The notes: generated by a model not told the origin, from the letters alone. A stretch of 64,000 bases of DNA from Rhabditoides inermis (GCA_963966185.1 CAWZYM010000207.1:31001-95000), one strand, 5' to 3'. Positions 50,799-60,914 are shown, counted from the stretch's first letter. Made by a program: numbers and translations.

Positions 50799-51845
50799 AT
50801 GTCGCACGATGATGTCCTTTCTATCCTCCATTCGCATGACGCTGTTCTCAAGTCGCTAGCCTCTACCTGCCAGCAGAACTCGGCCACCCTGGTCATGTTG
50901 ATGAAGCTGCTTGAGACCAGGCCCCCCCCCATCAACCAGCCTCCTCCCCCTCGCCCGCTGTCGTTTGCTGACATGGTGCGCGTCGTGCACAGCGACACCG
51001 ACGTCATAAACGACAAGGCCACCCGCCTCGTGATTGTGGGGCGGACGGAGGAGACCACCGACGAGGAGACTGCTCGCGCCGACTACGATTTCCTCAAGGA
51101 GCTGGTTGCCAAGTGCGGCAACAAGGACATTCTGGACGAGTGGAATGCCGGGCGGATCACCTCCCACCGCCATGGAATCAGGAACACTCCCCCCAGGAGG
51201 ATTCTCAAGATCCAGGTCGCTTCTCGCCTGCTGCGAGATGCCTTCCTCTCTGGCATCTGGTCGAACCGCCGAGGCCCTCTGTCCGGCTGTCAGTTCGCGT
51301 ACGCTCGCCGTGATCTGACTATGGACGAGTTGCAGACGGAAAGGGAGCTGAAAGCCGAGTGCCGCCGTCGGAACGAGAAGGCCGGCCAGGTGGAGGTTGT
51401 GGTTCGCAATTGCCGCATCGTCACCCTTCGCTACCCCCGACCGTTCGACGCCCATCAGCATGCTGCGCCGCCGACTGTGGCCGACCATCTCCCCCCTTCC
51501 CTCGCTGCTGGGTCGCCTGCGGCCGCCTCGTCGTCTGAGCCCTCTCCTCCCGCGCACTCTCTCGCCGTGACCCCGCAGCCGCCCTCTCTCTCTCCTCCCC
51601 CCACCGCTCGCTCTTCCCGCGGCCGCCCGGGTGGCAGGGGGCGCGGGAAGGGAAGGGGTGGAAGGAAGACCGCTCCTCGCTCGTCCTCTAACCCTCTGTC
51701 TGTCCGCAAGTCCGCTGTGAAGCGCACCTTGTCCAAAGTACTGATCTCGCCGATTGCAGAGGAGATCCCGAAGAAGGTGCGCGAGGGTGAATCGGGCGAG
51801 CCGTTTGAAGAGACCGCGGGAGATGCCGACGTTGCCATGGACTAG
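50799..51845 (+). CDS. LINE ORF1 protein (RNA-binding, CR1-like)
   Basis: 348 codons from the ATG at 50,799. The N-terminal third contains a leucine-rich helix and then a Pro run (RPPPINQPPPPRP). A central domain has TRLVIVGRTEE, RILKIQVASRLLRDAF and a strand-like VEVVVRNCRIVTLRYP, in an order resembling the RRM-like ORF1 domain of the minus-strand LINE, though sequence identity is low. The C-terminus is Pro/Ser-rich, then strongly basic (RGRPGGRGRGKGRGGRK), suited to RNA binding. GC content is clearly higher than in ORF2. The frame ends in a TAG at 51,843 and continues open without a frame change into ORF2. Confidence 0.8.
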   Translation: MSHDDVLSILHSHDAVLKSLASTCQQNSATLVMLMKLLETRPPPINQPPPPRPLSFADMVRVVHSDTDVINDKATRLVIVGRTEETTDEETARADYDFLKELVAKCGNKDILDEWNAGRITSHRHGIRNTPPRRILKIQVASRLLRDAFLSGIWSNRRGPLSGCQFAYARRDLTMDELQTERELKAECRRRNEKAGQVEVVVRNCRIVTLRYPRPFDAHQHAAPPTVADHLPPSLAAGSPAAASSSEPSPPAHSLAVTPQPPSLSPPPTARSSRGRPGGRGRGKGRGGRKTAPRSSSNPLSVRKSAVKRTLSKVLISPIAEEIPKKVREGESGEPFEETAGDADVAMD

Positions 51846-54752
51846 GACTTCTGCCCCCGGCCCGCTAGCACTGTTGTTCAGGTCGGTTCTACTGTTTTTG
51901 ATGTTTCGCAGTTTTCCCCTTCCCCAATCACTAGTGTTGTTCCATGTGCAAATTTTCTGCTGCTAAACGCGCGCTCAGTTCGGAATAAGTTGTATGATTT
52001 AGATATGCTATTGAATCAGGCTAAACCTATTGTTTTCGCGATAACCGAAAGTTGGTGCAATGTTGAAGATAATATGAGTAGTCTCTGTATGAATGGCCGC
52101 TATAACATGTATCGATCGGATCGCAAGACTCATGCTGGAGGCGTTTTAGTGCTCACTCACTCTTCCCTTTCTGTAAAACACATTTTATCCATATCAATTG
52201 ATAATCTTTGCGAATTAGTTTGCATCGACATTCTCTCCTCACATGTTTTAAAGATGTCTCGCCCACTGCGATTGATTACTGCATATCGCACACCTGGCTC
52301 ATCGCCACAAATCAAGCTAGCAGGAACAAAACTTATTCATGAAATTCAGTCACTTCTCTTACCGGATAGCCATAGTCACATAATTCAAGGAGATTTCAAT
52401 GCGCCATCGGTCGACTGGAATTCGTTCCGGGCGACTGAGGCGTTTGATCGATCTTTGATGAACTTCGTCTCACTCCACTCCCTTTCTCAAATGGTTCGCC
52501 GTGCGACGATGGTGAGACGAGTGGGGCGAAGGGCGCACACTCTCGACATCGTTCTCACTGATTCCATATCGCTTTTCCAATGTGTCCGTGTGATGCCGCG
52601 TTTTTCTGTCTGCGATCACTTGCCCGTTGAGTATCGGCTGCGACTCGGGGTGAGTGAGGCCGCTGGAGAGAGGCCGCGTTTCGCATATCGGAGGGCGAAT
52701 TGGAATGAAATAAACAAAACCATTGCTTGTACTGATTGGACACTTGCCTTTATAGGACTGACATTAGAACAGGCTACCGCGCTTTTCAACCAGCGAATGC
52801 AACACCTCATCCACACTCACATTCCCGTTCTGCCCCCGTATAAAAATACTAACCTTCCCAGTCATATTCTCAAATTGAAACGCGCAGCTCTTAAGTATTC
52901 GATTAGACAGCCTTCCAGCCGTGCTTCGGACAGAGCACAAAATAAACTACGAAAGGCGTTATTCTCTTGGAACTGCAAACGCGAGGCGAGATTAATCAAT
53001 GGTAGCAACAAGCGCGCGCTATTTCGGGATGTACGCGCCAAACTGTTTCCTGGTGATGGTGTCGCCTCGCTCTCTCGTGAGGGTGAGTTGATTCACGGGT
53101 CGAGGGAGAAGGCGGAGCTGTTCGGAGAGTGCTTTGATGCGATCTTCTCGCAGCGAGGTCCTATCCCTGCGGGTGCGCCCCTTCCTTGTGCTGTCAGTCA
53201 GCTCTCCACCATTGAGATTTCGTATGCACATGTACACAAAACTATTTCCAAACTAGCATCTAAAATGAACACGAGCCCTGACAATATTTCGCATGCCTTT
53301 TTGAAAAATACTGTTGATACGATTTCGGTCCCACTCTCTATTCTTTTTTCAATGTCTACTTCCGTATGCAATGTCCCTGAGATTTGGAAACTGGCGTATA
53401 TAAAACCTCTTTATAAAAAGGGGTCTCGTGATGATCCACTCAACTACCGGCCTATCAGCCTTATAAGTAGTGTTGCGAAAGTTCTGGAACGCATATGCGT
53501 CAAGCAAATTACGGAATTTCTTGAGAGGATTTCGCTTCTCACATCTAGGCAATTTGGCTTTCGCAAGAATAGATCCACAAACGCTCAACTTATTGAGTGT
53601 CATAGTCACTGGTTGAAACACCTATCTAATGGAATGGTTATCGATTGTATATACTTTGATTTCAAGAAGGCATTCGATACTATTAATCACAACTTGCTAT
53701 ACAAAAAGTTGCATTCGCTGGGAATTCGCGGTAACGTATTGGGATGGATTAGAAGTTTATTGACCGACCGTCGCCAACAAGTAATGGTCGGTGATGAGCT
53801 TTCCTCTCCACGGCTTGTCAACTGTGGTGTACCACAGGGGTCTTGCCTAGGTCCCATACTGTTCAATGTATATATTAATGATATCATCTCCAATCTTCCC
53901 GACTATGTTGAGTGTGCGCTTTACGCCGATGATTTGAAAGTTTCCTTCGCATTTTATGCGAATGATCCTTCCGCCCAGCATAAATTTCAAGTGGCAATTG
54001 ATTTAGTCGCATGGTGGTCCCTTCAGTGGGGTTTACAAATATCTACTCAGAAAACACAGATACTGCATATAGGACGTCGTAATCCCAGGCATGAGTATTC
54101 CGCACACGGCACAACTCTCGCCCCTGCCGATACTGTCAGGGATTTAGGCGTCTCTATCAGCAGTTCTCTTGTCTTTGACGATCACTATTCCAACATTGTT
54201 CAGAATACGCTTCACTCCATAAACGACTTTCTGCGCGTATATCGTACTCGCAATCTCACTGTTCTTAAAGTTGCATAGGTAACCTATTTTCGGTGCAAAC
54301 TTGAGTATTGTACATAATTATGGAATCCTAAAGATGTGGGGTCGGTGAATCTGATTGAGTCGGTACAGAGACATTTTACGCGCCGAATATGTCACCGTGA
54401 CGGCTTTTTCTCGCTCACTTATCCCCAACGCCTCCAGCTATTAGATCTCCAAACGCTCGAAGAGCGACGCTTAATAAACGATATTGCGTATATTCATAAG
54501 GTTATGACTAATCGCACTAGTCTAGAGTATTCTGGCCTCTTCAACATTGTACCTTCCCGGTCTCGTGTTTCTCATGGGTGGCGCCTGATTCCTTGCTTTG
54601 ACACAACTGTAAAGAGCAGCACGTTTTTCAGTAGGGTTTTTGCACTATGGAACACACTCCCCAACAACATCATTTTATCTGCGAAACATCAAACAGTGAA
54701 ATCGTACCTCCTAGATAACCCCCATTTGTTCCCTCCGTCCAAAATTAGATGA
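51846..54752 (+). pseudogene. LINE ORF2 (endonuclease and reverse transcriptase) with two stops
   Basis: Open from just after the ORF1 TAG. The first endonuclease strand (LLLNARSVRNK, about 51,957-51,989) lies upstream of the first in-frame ATG (52,005). Endonuclease motifs: ITESW, GGVLVLTHSS, TAYRTPGSSP, QGDFNAPSVDW, SVCDHLPVEY. Reverse transcriptase motifs: YKKGSRDDPLNYRPISL, QFGFRKNRSTNAQ, DFKKAFDTINH, VPQGSCLGPILF, and YADD at 53,922-53,933. In-frame stops TAG (54,276-54,278) and TAA (54,315-54,317) interrupt the C-terminal domain, which then continues to the final stop at 54,750-54,752. No frameshift is present. Few lesions suggest a young copy. Start may depend on readthrough or reinitiation. 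Confidence 0.87.
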
Positions 54753-54900
54753 GTGCTCATTTGGGAACCTGTGTTATCTGTTTTATCCTATTTTTGTGTT
54801 TATTTATTTTCCAATGCCGTATTCACTCTAATTATGTGTTTGTCCTGTGTTCATATATATAGTATACGCGGTAATAAATATTATTATTATTATTATTATT

Positions 54901-55213
54901 AGATCAAGAGAGAAGACTTACAGTGATTAGAAATACAGTGTACTAGCGGTTAGAAATACAGTGTACACGTTCCTTGTGATTTGCATTTGATAAACGTTTT
55001 GTTGAAAGTCTTTTTTGCGTCTGAAACAAAACAACTAGACCGGTAGCTGCTCGAAACATACCTGCCGTTGAGAAGTTCGAAACGGACACATATGGTGTAA
55101 TGGGACAGACCGACCATTATACAATCGGGGTCGGTCTTCGCCTATCAACTGTTCCCCGACAGACACGCGTGCGATCACCAGGAGTGGGAGGACCTCGCGA
55201 TTGCCAGGTTCAA
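54901..55213. other. Unassigned sequence between LINE and minisatellite
   Basis: A short direct repeat GAAATACAGTGTAC occurs twice near 54,930-54,975. No coding frame, RNA gene or known element was recognised. Confidence 0.5.
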
Positions 55214-55700
55214 AATAATTTGATATGCAACTTCTCCCTTAGGATTACCATTACTGTAGAAGAATAATTTGATTTGCGACGCTTCCTTAGGATTACGGTA
55301 GGGGAATAATTTGATCTACGACACTCGCTTAGGATCATGGTAGGCGAATATTTTCATCTCCGACACGCGCTTAGGATTACGGTAGGCAAATAATTTAATC
55401 TACGACACTCGCTTAGGATTACGGTAGGCAAATAATTTGATCTACGACACTCGCTTAGGATTACGGTTGGCGAATAATGTGATCTACGACACTTGCTTAG
55501 GATTACGGTTGGCGAATAATTTGATCTCCGACACTCGCTTAGGATTACGGTAGGCGAATAATTCGATCTACGACACTCGCTTAGGATTACGGTAGGCGAA
55601 TAATTTGATCTCCGACACTCGCTTAGGATTACGGTAGGCGAATAATTCGATCTACGACACTCGCTTAGGATTACGGTAGGCGAATAATTTGATCTGCGAA
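55214..55700. repeat. 42-bp minisatellite, about eleven copies
   Basis: Unit AATAATTTGATCTACGACAC plus TCGCTTAGGATTACGGTAGGCG, 42 bp. GGATTACGG recurs at 55,458, 55,500 and 55,542. The first two units (55,214-55,300) are more diverged, later ones nearly identical with alternation of CTACG/CTCCG, suggesting two-unit amplification. Not coding. Confidence 0.93.
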
Positions 55701-55783
55701 GATCTTTTCAACACAAAGCGGCCAGTAGTAGTAAACAACAATTTATTCATGGCAAGATTATGATAATTGTCAGATATATTGTG

Positions 55784-55945
55784 ATTATCTGTTAAAAAGT
55801 ACTTGCGTAAAGATAGTAAGTTTGTCTAATTCAACAAAAGCGCGTGCATAAAACGCTCACGTTTACAAATACTAACACAAACCTGCGCATAACGGACAGT
55901 GGACGAATAAAGTGAATAAAGTCAAACTTAGTCAAACGTCAATAT

Positions 55946-55993
<48 letters not shown>

Positions 55994-56155
55994 GGAGAGA
56001 GAGAATATGGAGAGAGAGGAGAGAGAGGGAGAGAGAGGGAGAGAGGCGCAGGTTTGTGTTAGTATTTGTAAACGTAAACGTTTTATGCATGCGCTTTTGT
56101 TGAATTGGGTCAAGACAAACTTACTATCTTTACTCAAGTACTTTTAACAGATAAT
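55784..56155. mobile_element. Fold-back MITE with about 110-bp inverted arms, copy 1
   Basis: Left arm from ATTATCTGTTAAAAAGTACT to the CCTGCGC motif; right arm from GCGCAGGTTTGTG (56,046) to AACAGATAAT (56,155), largely complementary, with small indels. A (GA)n tract (55,948-56,044) fills the centre. No target duplication was identified and no coding capacity is present. Confidence 0.8.
55948..56044. repeat. (GA)n microsatellite
   Basis: Pure GA run followed by GAGAGAGAATATGGAGAG-type sequence, lying in the loop of the fold-back element. Confidence 0.92.
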
Positions 56156-56845
56156 TATATATTCGTTTCCGCTTCGTTTTTTTATATTGCCATAGTCGCG
56201 CGTTGTCTGCGCACGACCGTTGTCTCTCATCAGTGTCCCCCCTTGCCCACAGCAATATGCCCCTCCCACTCTAGCCACGCCCCCTTTCTAGTCCGAGTCT
56301 CTAGTCAGCATAGGCAGCATTGGCGTCCAGCAATCAATCTCAACACACATTATATTTTGCCAATGTGTATACAAATCACACATGATAATTCTATAATACA
56401 GATATTAAGGTGATGAAGAGAGGAAGATAAATGATGTACATAACACGTGTTGTTTAAAGTTTATGCAAGTTAAGGCGCTATTACGTGCACTAAAAGCGCA
56501 AATTCACTAGTACACTATTTGAAATGGTTAAAGCATTCCGTAGCCCTAGACAATTTCCTGCTCCTGCTCCTACTCCACCACCATCGCCTGCTTCATAGCT
56601 AACATACAACGATATCAGATTCGAGCAGGCCAGCGAGATGGCAGCGAATGACTGCTCGCACAAGCAAGAGAAAAGAAGAGGAGCAAACAGTGCGAGAGTA
56701 GCGCGGGAATGCCAGAGCGTGCGATGATCGTTTGTGATCACCACGTGTACGTACAACTTTCGTTCAAACTGCATTCGAACCATCGATTAGTCATGTATAA
56801 GTTATTAGAAAATCGTCAGATTCAGGCCAATGTATTTTTAAAGGC
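56156..56845. other. Intergenic sequence, nothing assigned
   Basis: Contains a C-rich part (CCCCCCTTGCCC near 56,240) and a minus-strand open frame of 97 codons (56,783-56,490) with a Gly-rich tail. I see no domain, splice structure or repeat supporting it as a gene. Confidence 0.4.
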
Positions 56846-57211
56846 ACAGTGGCGACTTATTTTTGCCACAACCTGCCACAACTTCTTGTTTGCACACGAG
56901 CAAAACGTTTGGCGATGACAGGAATCAAACCCGCGGAGCTCGGGGCAATGACACAGAGCACATGCACTGATCCATGGAACAAGTGAAAGAGAGACTTTCC
57001 TTTGCGCTTATGTCTCCGAGTGCAATTTTCGCAGTATTGAAGCGTTGGGCGGTAGACTATTCGTGGTGGGACCAATTTCGAATTCAAATTTTCGTCTGCA
57101 TTCTTGGCATTGGCAGATTCGAAAGAAACGTCGTTCTTTCGCAAAAATTGTAAATGTGTTAGGTTAATATGATTTTTCATAATACTCCGAGTAAAAAACA
57201 AGTCGCCACTG
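56846..57211. mobile_element. TIR element with CAGTGGCGACTT ends
   Basis: CAGTGGCGACTT at 56,846-56,857 and its exact complement at 57,200-57,211, extended by T-rich/A-rich sequence. Outside lie TTTTTAAA and TTTTAAAA, a possible imperfect 8-bp target duplication if the element begins GG(C/A)ACAG, which would fit hAT. A tRNA-like stretch is inside (56,911-56,985). The minus-strand 114-codon frame across the right part reads through these repeats and is probably not a gene. Confidence 0.6.
56911..56985 (-). other. tRNA-like stretch with B-box-like motif
   Basis: On the minus strand, GGTTTGATTCC (56,921-56,931) matches the pol III B box GGTTCGANNCC at all but one base and is followed by TGTCATCGCC, like the 3' side of an acceptor stem. 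No matching 5' acceptor strand or clear A box was found, so it is not an intact tRNA. A tRNA-derived SINE remnant is the likely reading. Confidence 0.35.
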
Positions 57212-57394
57212 TTCCTTTTAAAAATGTTTTTTTTCTAGGTTTCGTTTTTTCCTGGTAGAAGTCTTTCTGCTAGGTGCGTTTTTTTTTTTGCGGAAAAGTG
57301 GACACTGACAATGAAATAAATAGGATGAGTCTATGTTGTAGGTTAATTTTCGCCTATTTAAGATAATGTAGGTTAATTTTCGCCTATTTTTTTA

Positions 57395-57560
57395 ATATTA
57401 GAGAGGGCGCGCAGCGCCCTCTCTTTTGGCTTAGGATAGGGCTCGCGCCAGAATTTTTAAGAAGCTATATCCAAAAATCATGTTAGCAGGAATCTGAACT
57501 CATCCAATTCATTAGAGAGGGCGCGCCAGCGCCCTCTCGTTTGTACTGGATGTCCCCGCG
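57395..57560. repeat. Pair of diverged repeats, each with a 10-bp GC hairpin
   Basis: GAGAGGGCGC-GCA-GCGCCCTCTC at 57,401-57,423 and GAGAGGGCGC-GCCA-GCGCCCTCTC at 57,515-57,538, both preceded by ATTA and followed by a TTTG-type stretch and a CGCGC-(C/T)AGAAT segment. They appear to be two copies of a unit of about 114 bp. Confidence 0.75.
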
Positions 57561-57908
57561 CGCTAGAATGCTCAAAAACGACTTTTCCCGGATGAAGCAC
57601 TTTTCCTCATTTTGAAGTGATTTCCACTGTTACATTGCATTCACATCTCTATTCGATAGAGTTATAGAAAGTTGTATTGAGTTTGATTGAATTTGAAGCG
57701 AGATACGGAGAGTCCGCATTCGAGTGCGGATTGAGATTGGTGTCGGGCGGGCGGGCGGGCGTCGGACAATCGCTTTCGCCCCGCCCCCTCTGTGTGTGAG
57801 TGAGAGAGAGAGAGGCGAATAGCGGGTGCGCGTCGGTATCCTCGCAGCGAATCGCGAACGTGTATGAAAATATAATTTTGTGAAACAAAACTTAAGAAAA
57901 GGACAGAT

Positions 57909-58244
57909 ATTATCTTTCAAAAGTACTTCCAAGTAAAAGTAGTTGGTTTGTACTGTTGTCTCAGTTGAGCAAAAGGACTGACATGTTTTCAATGGAGACA
58001 TATGCAAACAGGCTCTCAGCATTATTCGACGTGTTATGTTACAACAGAAGTTGTGTTTTTAGATAATAACTGCATAACTTTGTAAACGCGTTCATTATAA
58101 TATGGCCGCTTTGCACTGGTATGAGAGAGAGAGAGCCTGTTGGCACATGTCATGTCTCCATTGAAAACATGTCAGTCCTTTTGCTCAACTGAGACAACAG
58201 TACAAACCAACTACTTTTACTTGGAAGTACTTTTGAAAGATAAT
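57909..58244. mobile_element. Fold-back MITE, second subfamily
   Basis: Left arm from ATTATCTTTCAAAAGTACTT to CAATGGAGACAT and on to GGCTCTC; right arm from GAGCCTGTT to AAAGTACTT-type sequence and GAAAGATAAT at 58,244. Arms of about 105-115 bp are nearly perfect complements. Termini (ATTATCT, AAAAGTACTT) are shared with the elements at 55.8 and 60.3 kb but arm interiors differ, so it is a related subfamily. Confidence 0.8.
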
Positions 58245-58294
58245 GTTAGTTAGATTCGCACGGTTCCGTAGGCCAGATCACTAATTGATGGCAT

Positions 58295-58362
58295 CTTTGT
58301 ATCTCTTCTCTGAAAGAAGTTATGCGCGATCCCGCGCGCGCACTAGGCGAAAGGCCAGCGCT
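58295..58362. repeat. Dispersed repeat, copy 1
   Basis: TTGTATCTCTTCTCTGAAAG followed by AAGTTATG(C/A)GCGATCCCGCGC, matched at 59,854-59,920 at roughly 80 percent by eye. Both are followed by a GCGA(A/G)AGGCCAGCG stretch. Nature unknown; probably remnants of one mobile element. Confidence 0.6.
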
Positions 58363-58517
58363 TCCTTCCTTCCTTCCCGTCACGCTGACCGCCGACTTTT
58401 TCCAACGTGCACCCAACTTGCACCCAAAAGTGCAGAGCCTCGCTGCGGGCGGCGGCGAGAGTGCAGATGTCGGGGGTGGAAGACAACGAGAGGAAGAGCG
58501 AGCATCTCGTGCGAGAG

Positions 58518-58543
58518 GGAGAGAGAGAGAGATAAACAGAGAC

Positions 58544-58574
<31 letters not shown>

Positions 58575-59148
58575 AGAGAGAGAAGAGGGAGAAGAGGGAG
58601 AAGTGAGAGAAGAGAGAGAAGAGGGAGAAGAGAGAGAAGAGAGAGAAGAGAGAGAAGAGAGAGAAGAGAGAGAAGAGAGAGAAGAGAGAGAAGAGAGAAG
58701 AGAGAGAAGAGTGAAGAAAGAGAGAGAAGAGAGAGAAGAGAGAGAAGAGAGAGAAGAGAGAGAAGAGAGAGAAGAGAGAGAAGAGAGAGAAGAGAGAGGA
58801 GAGAGAGAAGAGAGAGAAGAGAGAGAAGAGAGAGAAGAGAGAGAAGAGAGATAATCTCGAAATAAGAGGGAGAGGGAGGGAGAGATAAGGAGGAGAGAGA
58901 GGGGAGAGAGAGAGGAGAGAGGGAGAGATAAAGAGAGACATATATAGAGAGAGAAGAGAGAGAGGAGAGAGAAGAGAGAAAAGAGAAGAGGGAGAAGAGG
59001 GAGAAGTAAGAGAAGAGAGAGAAGAGAGAGAAGAGAGAGAAGAGAGAGAAGAGGGAGAAGAGGGAGAAGAGGGAGAAGAGAGAGAAGAGGGAGAAAAGAG
59101 AGAAGAGGGAGAAGAAGGAGAAGAGAGAAGAGAGAGAATTTCGAAATA
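58518..59148. repeat. Long GA-rich low-complexity tract
   Basis: About 630 bp of GAGAGAAGA-type 9-bp and GA dinucleotide repeats, with a short (TA)n at 58,545-58,560. The apparent long Ser/Leu/Phe-rich or Glu/Arg-rich frames here are repeat translations, not proteins. Confidence 0.95.
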
Positions 59149-59557
59149 CGATTTTTAAACCGTGACGGGAAGGCTATGTATAACACTATATTTTGGATAC
59201 ATGAGAGATTTTTCCCGCGGCGTGCGGTCGGGTCTTCTCATTTTGCCCCGCCGCCGAATGATCGGTCATAGACAAGAATCTTTCCCGACAAACCAGTGAG
59301 GCGGCGGGAAGTACTCTCACGTGGAAGTATGACGCGAGGATACTAAATGGCATGGACATGGACACAGACGAAGCTCTACACTCTACATTTCAATAATGGT
59401 ACTCTAATGGTCGAGGAATGATAATCGATCAAGTATCGTGTTCCCGCCACTAATCTCGTCAACTAAATACCTGTCTTTTCCCGGCGTTAGCCTATGTTCC
59501 TATGTATCTAGCATCTTAGGCTCATATCATCATGATTGTACTGTCGTATTCAATTAA
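59149..59557. other. Intergenic sequence, nothing assigned
   Basis: Unique-looking sequence with GC-rich patches (CCCGCGGCGTGCGG near 59,214). No frame, splice pattern, RNA or repeat was recognised. Confidence 0.4.
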
Positions 59558-59569
59558 ATGAGAGAGAGT

Positions 59570-59637
<68 letters not shown>

Positions 59638-59639
59638 TC

Positions 59640-59672
<33 letters not shown>
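59558..59672. repeat. (GA)n microsatellite
   Basis: GA runs broken by AAAG steps, ending just before the exon-like segment at 59,687. Confidence 0.93.
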
Positions 59673-59675
<3 letters not shown>

Positions 59676-59686
59676 GCCGTGTTGAG

Positions 59687-59810
59687 CTGTCGGATGAGAT
59701 GTGCGTGCAGTCGCTGGGCACTCGGTGTCTTCTGTTGAGGAGCGACGCGTTGAACGCCTACTCCCGGGAGACGCTCGCCGAGCAGATACGGGTCGAGAGG
59801 GCCAGGGAGG
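59687..59810 (+). CDS. Exon-like segment, product unknown
   Basis: An open segment of 124 nt between a possible acceptor (GTGTTGAG) and donor (GGAGG|GTGCGT). The translation looks protein-like, not repeat-like: MCVQSLGTRCLLLRSDALNA, then YSRETLAEQIRVERARE, balanced in composition with an amphipathic C-terminal helix. I do not recognise a family, and no partner exons were found on either side. It may be an orphan exon of a gene broken by repeats, or a fortuitous frame. Confidence 0.3.
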
Positions 59811-59853
59811 GTGCGTCTGCGTCGCATCTCTCTCTCTCCCCCTCTCTCTCTAT

Positions 59854-59920
59854 CTTGTATCTTTTCTCCGAAAGAAGTTATGAGCGATCCCGCGCACCCA
59901 TGAAGCGAGAGGCCAGCGTG
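59854..59920. repeat. Dispersed repeat, copy 2
   Basis: Diverged copy of 58,295-58,362: same GAAAGAAGTTATG core and GCGATCCCGCGC. It is followed, like copy 1, by a TAACGCTGAC / CACGCTGACC stretch, so homology may extend beyond the core. Confidence 0.6.
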
Positions 59921-60329
59921 TGGGTGGGTGGGTGGATGTCGTGTCTGGTAACGCTGACTCTCTTCCGAAAGCGTACTCTCTCGCGTTTTCTGCGCGTGTT
60001 CTCCAAATAGGACTTTGAGTGTAGTTCGCCTCCCCGCCGCCAGCGTCTAATTCGCGCCGGGTTTGCGTTGTTTTGGGTTCCCGTCACTCTGGCTAGCTCT
60101 CTCTCCCGGCAGGCGGGCAGGGCGCGTACCACGGCGACCGAAATTCAGAGAAGTGTCGATTAGAATTGTTTCTATACAATACCAAGAAAAATATAGTTAC
60201 ATATACACGCAACATTGTGCGTCACATCATAAAATGTGTCACATAATAGTTCTATGCGTACTAATTAACGACAGAGCTTGGGAATCAGAAAGAGAAGAAA
60301 TTTCTATGAAATTCAACAAAAGCACATAT

Positions 60330-60632
60330 ATTATCTGTTAAAAAGTACTTTCGTAAAGATATTAAGTTTGTCTTGACCCAATTCAACAAAAGCGCATGCA
60401 TAAAACGTTTACAAATACTAACACAAACCTGCGCATAACGGACAGTGGACACTAACAGATGAAATATAACAATACAAATGAATAACGTCATATGAGAAGA
60501 GAGGAGAGAGGGGGGGGGAAGAGAGAGGCTCAGGTTTGTTTTAGTATTTGTAAACGTTTTATGCATGCGCTTTTGTTGAATTGGGTCAAGACAAACTTAA
60601 TATCTTTACGAAAGTACTTTTTAACAGATAAT
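60330..60632. mobile_element. Fold-back MITE, copy 2 of first subfamily
   Basis: Left arm from ATTATCTGTTAAAAAGTACT through AACCTGCGC; right arm from CAGGTTTG (60,531) to AACAGATAAT at 60,632. The arms are more similar to each other than those of the 55.8-kb copy. A short GA/G run (60,492-60,526) lies in the centre. Confidence 0.85.
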
Positions 60633-60703
60633 CATAGTTCTCACTCAGTTTATTACAATGAAATATTGCTTTATCTGATGTTTCGTTTTCGGCAAATCGG
60701 AGG

Positions 60704-60704
60704 G

Positions 60705-60738
<34 letters not shown>

Positions 60739-60766
60739 AGAGAGGAGAGAAAGAGAGGAGAGATTC
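60704..60766. repeat. (GA)n microsatellite
   Basis: GA run followed by GAGAGAAAGAGAG repeats, 150 bp upstream of the first recognised exon of RING gene 1. Confidence 0.92.
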
Positions 60767-60914
60767 TTCGTTACCTTTTTTTCTTGTTATTAAGATAATC
60801 TGCGTACTGTGTAGTGAGTAATTTCGTCATTCTCGTTCTCTTTAAAATTCACCTAGCACCCGACCTTTTCGAAAAGGCCGAGCACATTTCACAGTTTTAG
60901 TGCAATCATTGCAG

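Larger units (their letters stand above)
50670..54900 (+). mobile_element. CR1-like LINE, nearly full length
   Basis: Non-LTR retrotransposon with ORF1, ORF2 (endonuclease and reverse transcriptase) and a 3' tail ending TAATAAATATTATTATT with more ATT units (54,871-54,900). It belongs to the CR1/Jockey group by its APE-type endonuclease, YADD reverse transcriptase, the GVPQGSCLGPILFNVYIND block, and the C-terminal QRHFTRRI and YPQRLQLLDLQTLEERR blocks. A simple-repeat tail instead of poly-A fits CR1 and relatives. Exact 5' end and target duplication are uncertain. AGATCA occurs near both ends (50,626 and 54,900) but may be chance. Confidence 0.88.

Noticed and set aside
56911..56985. Functional tRNA gene
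   Set aside because: A good B-box-like sequence but no pairing 5' acceptor strand, anticodon arm or clear A box. Kept only as a tRNA-like remnant.
58246..59186. Frames of 189-268 codons in the GA tract
   Set aside because: All are translations of GAGAGAAGA-type repeats in several frames and both strands.
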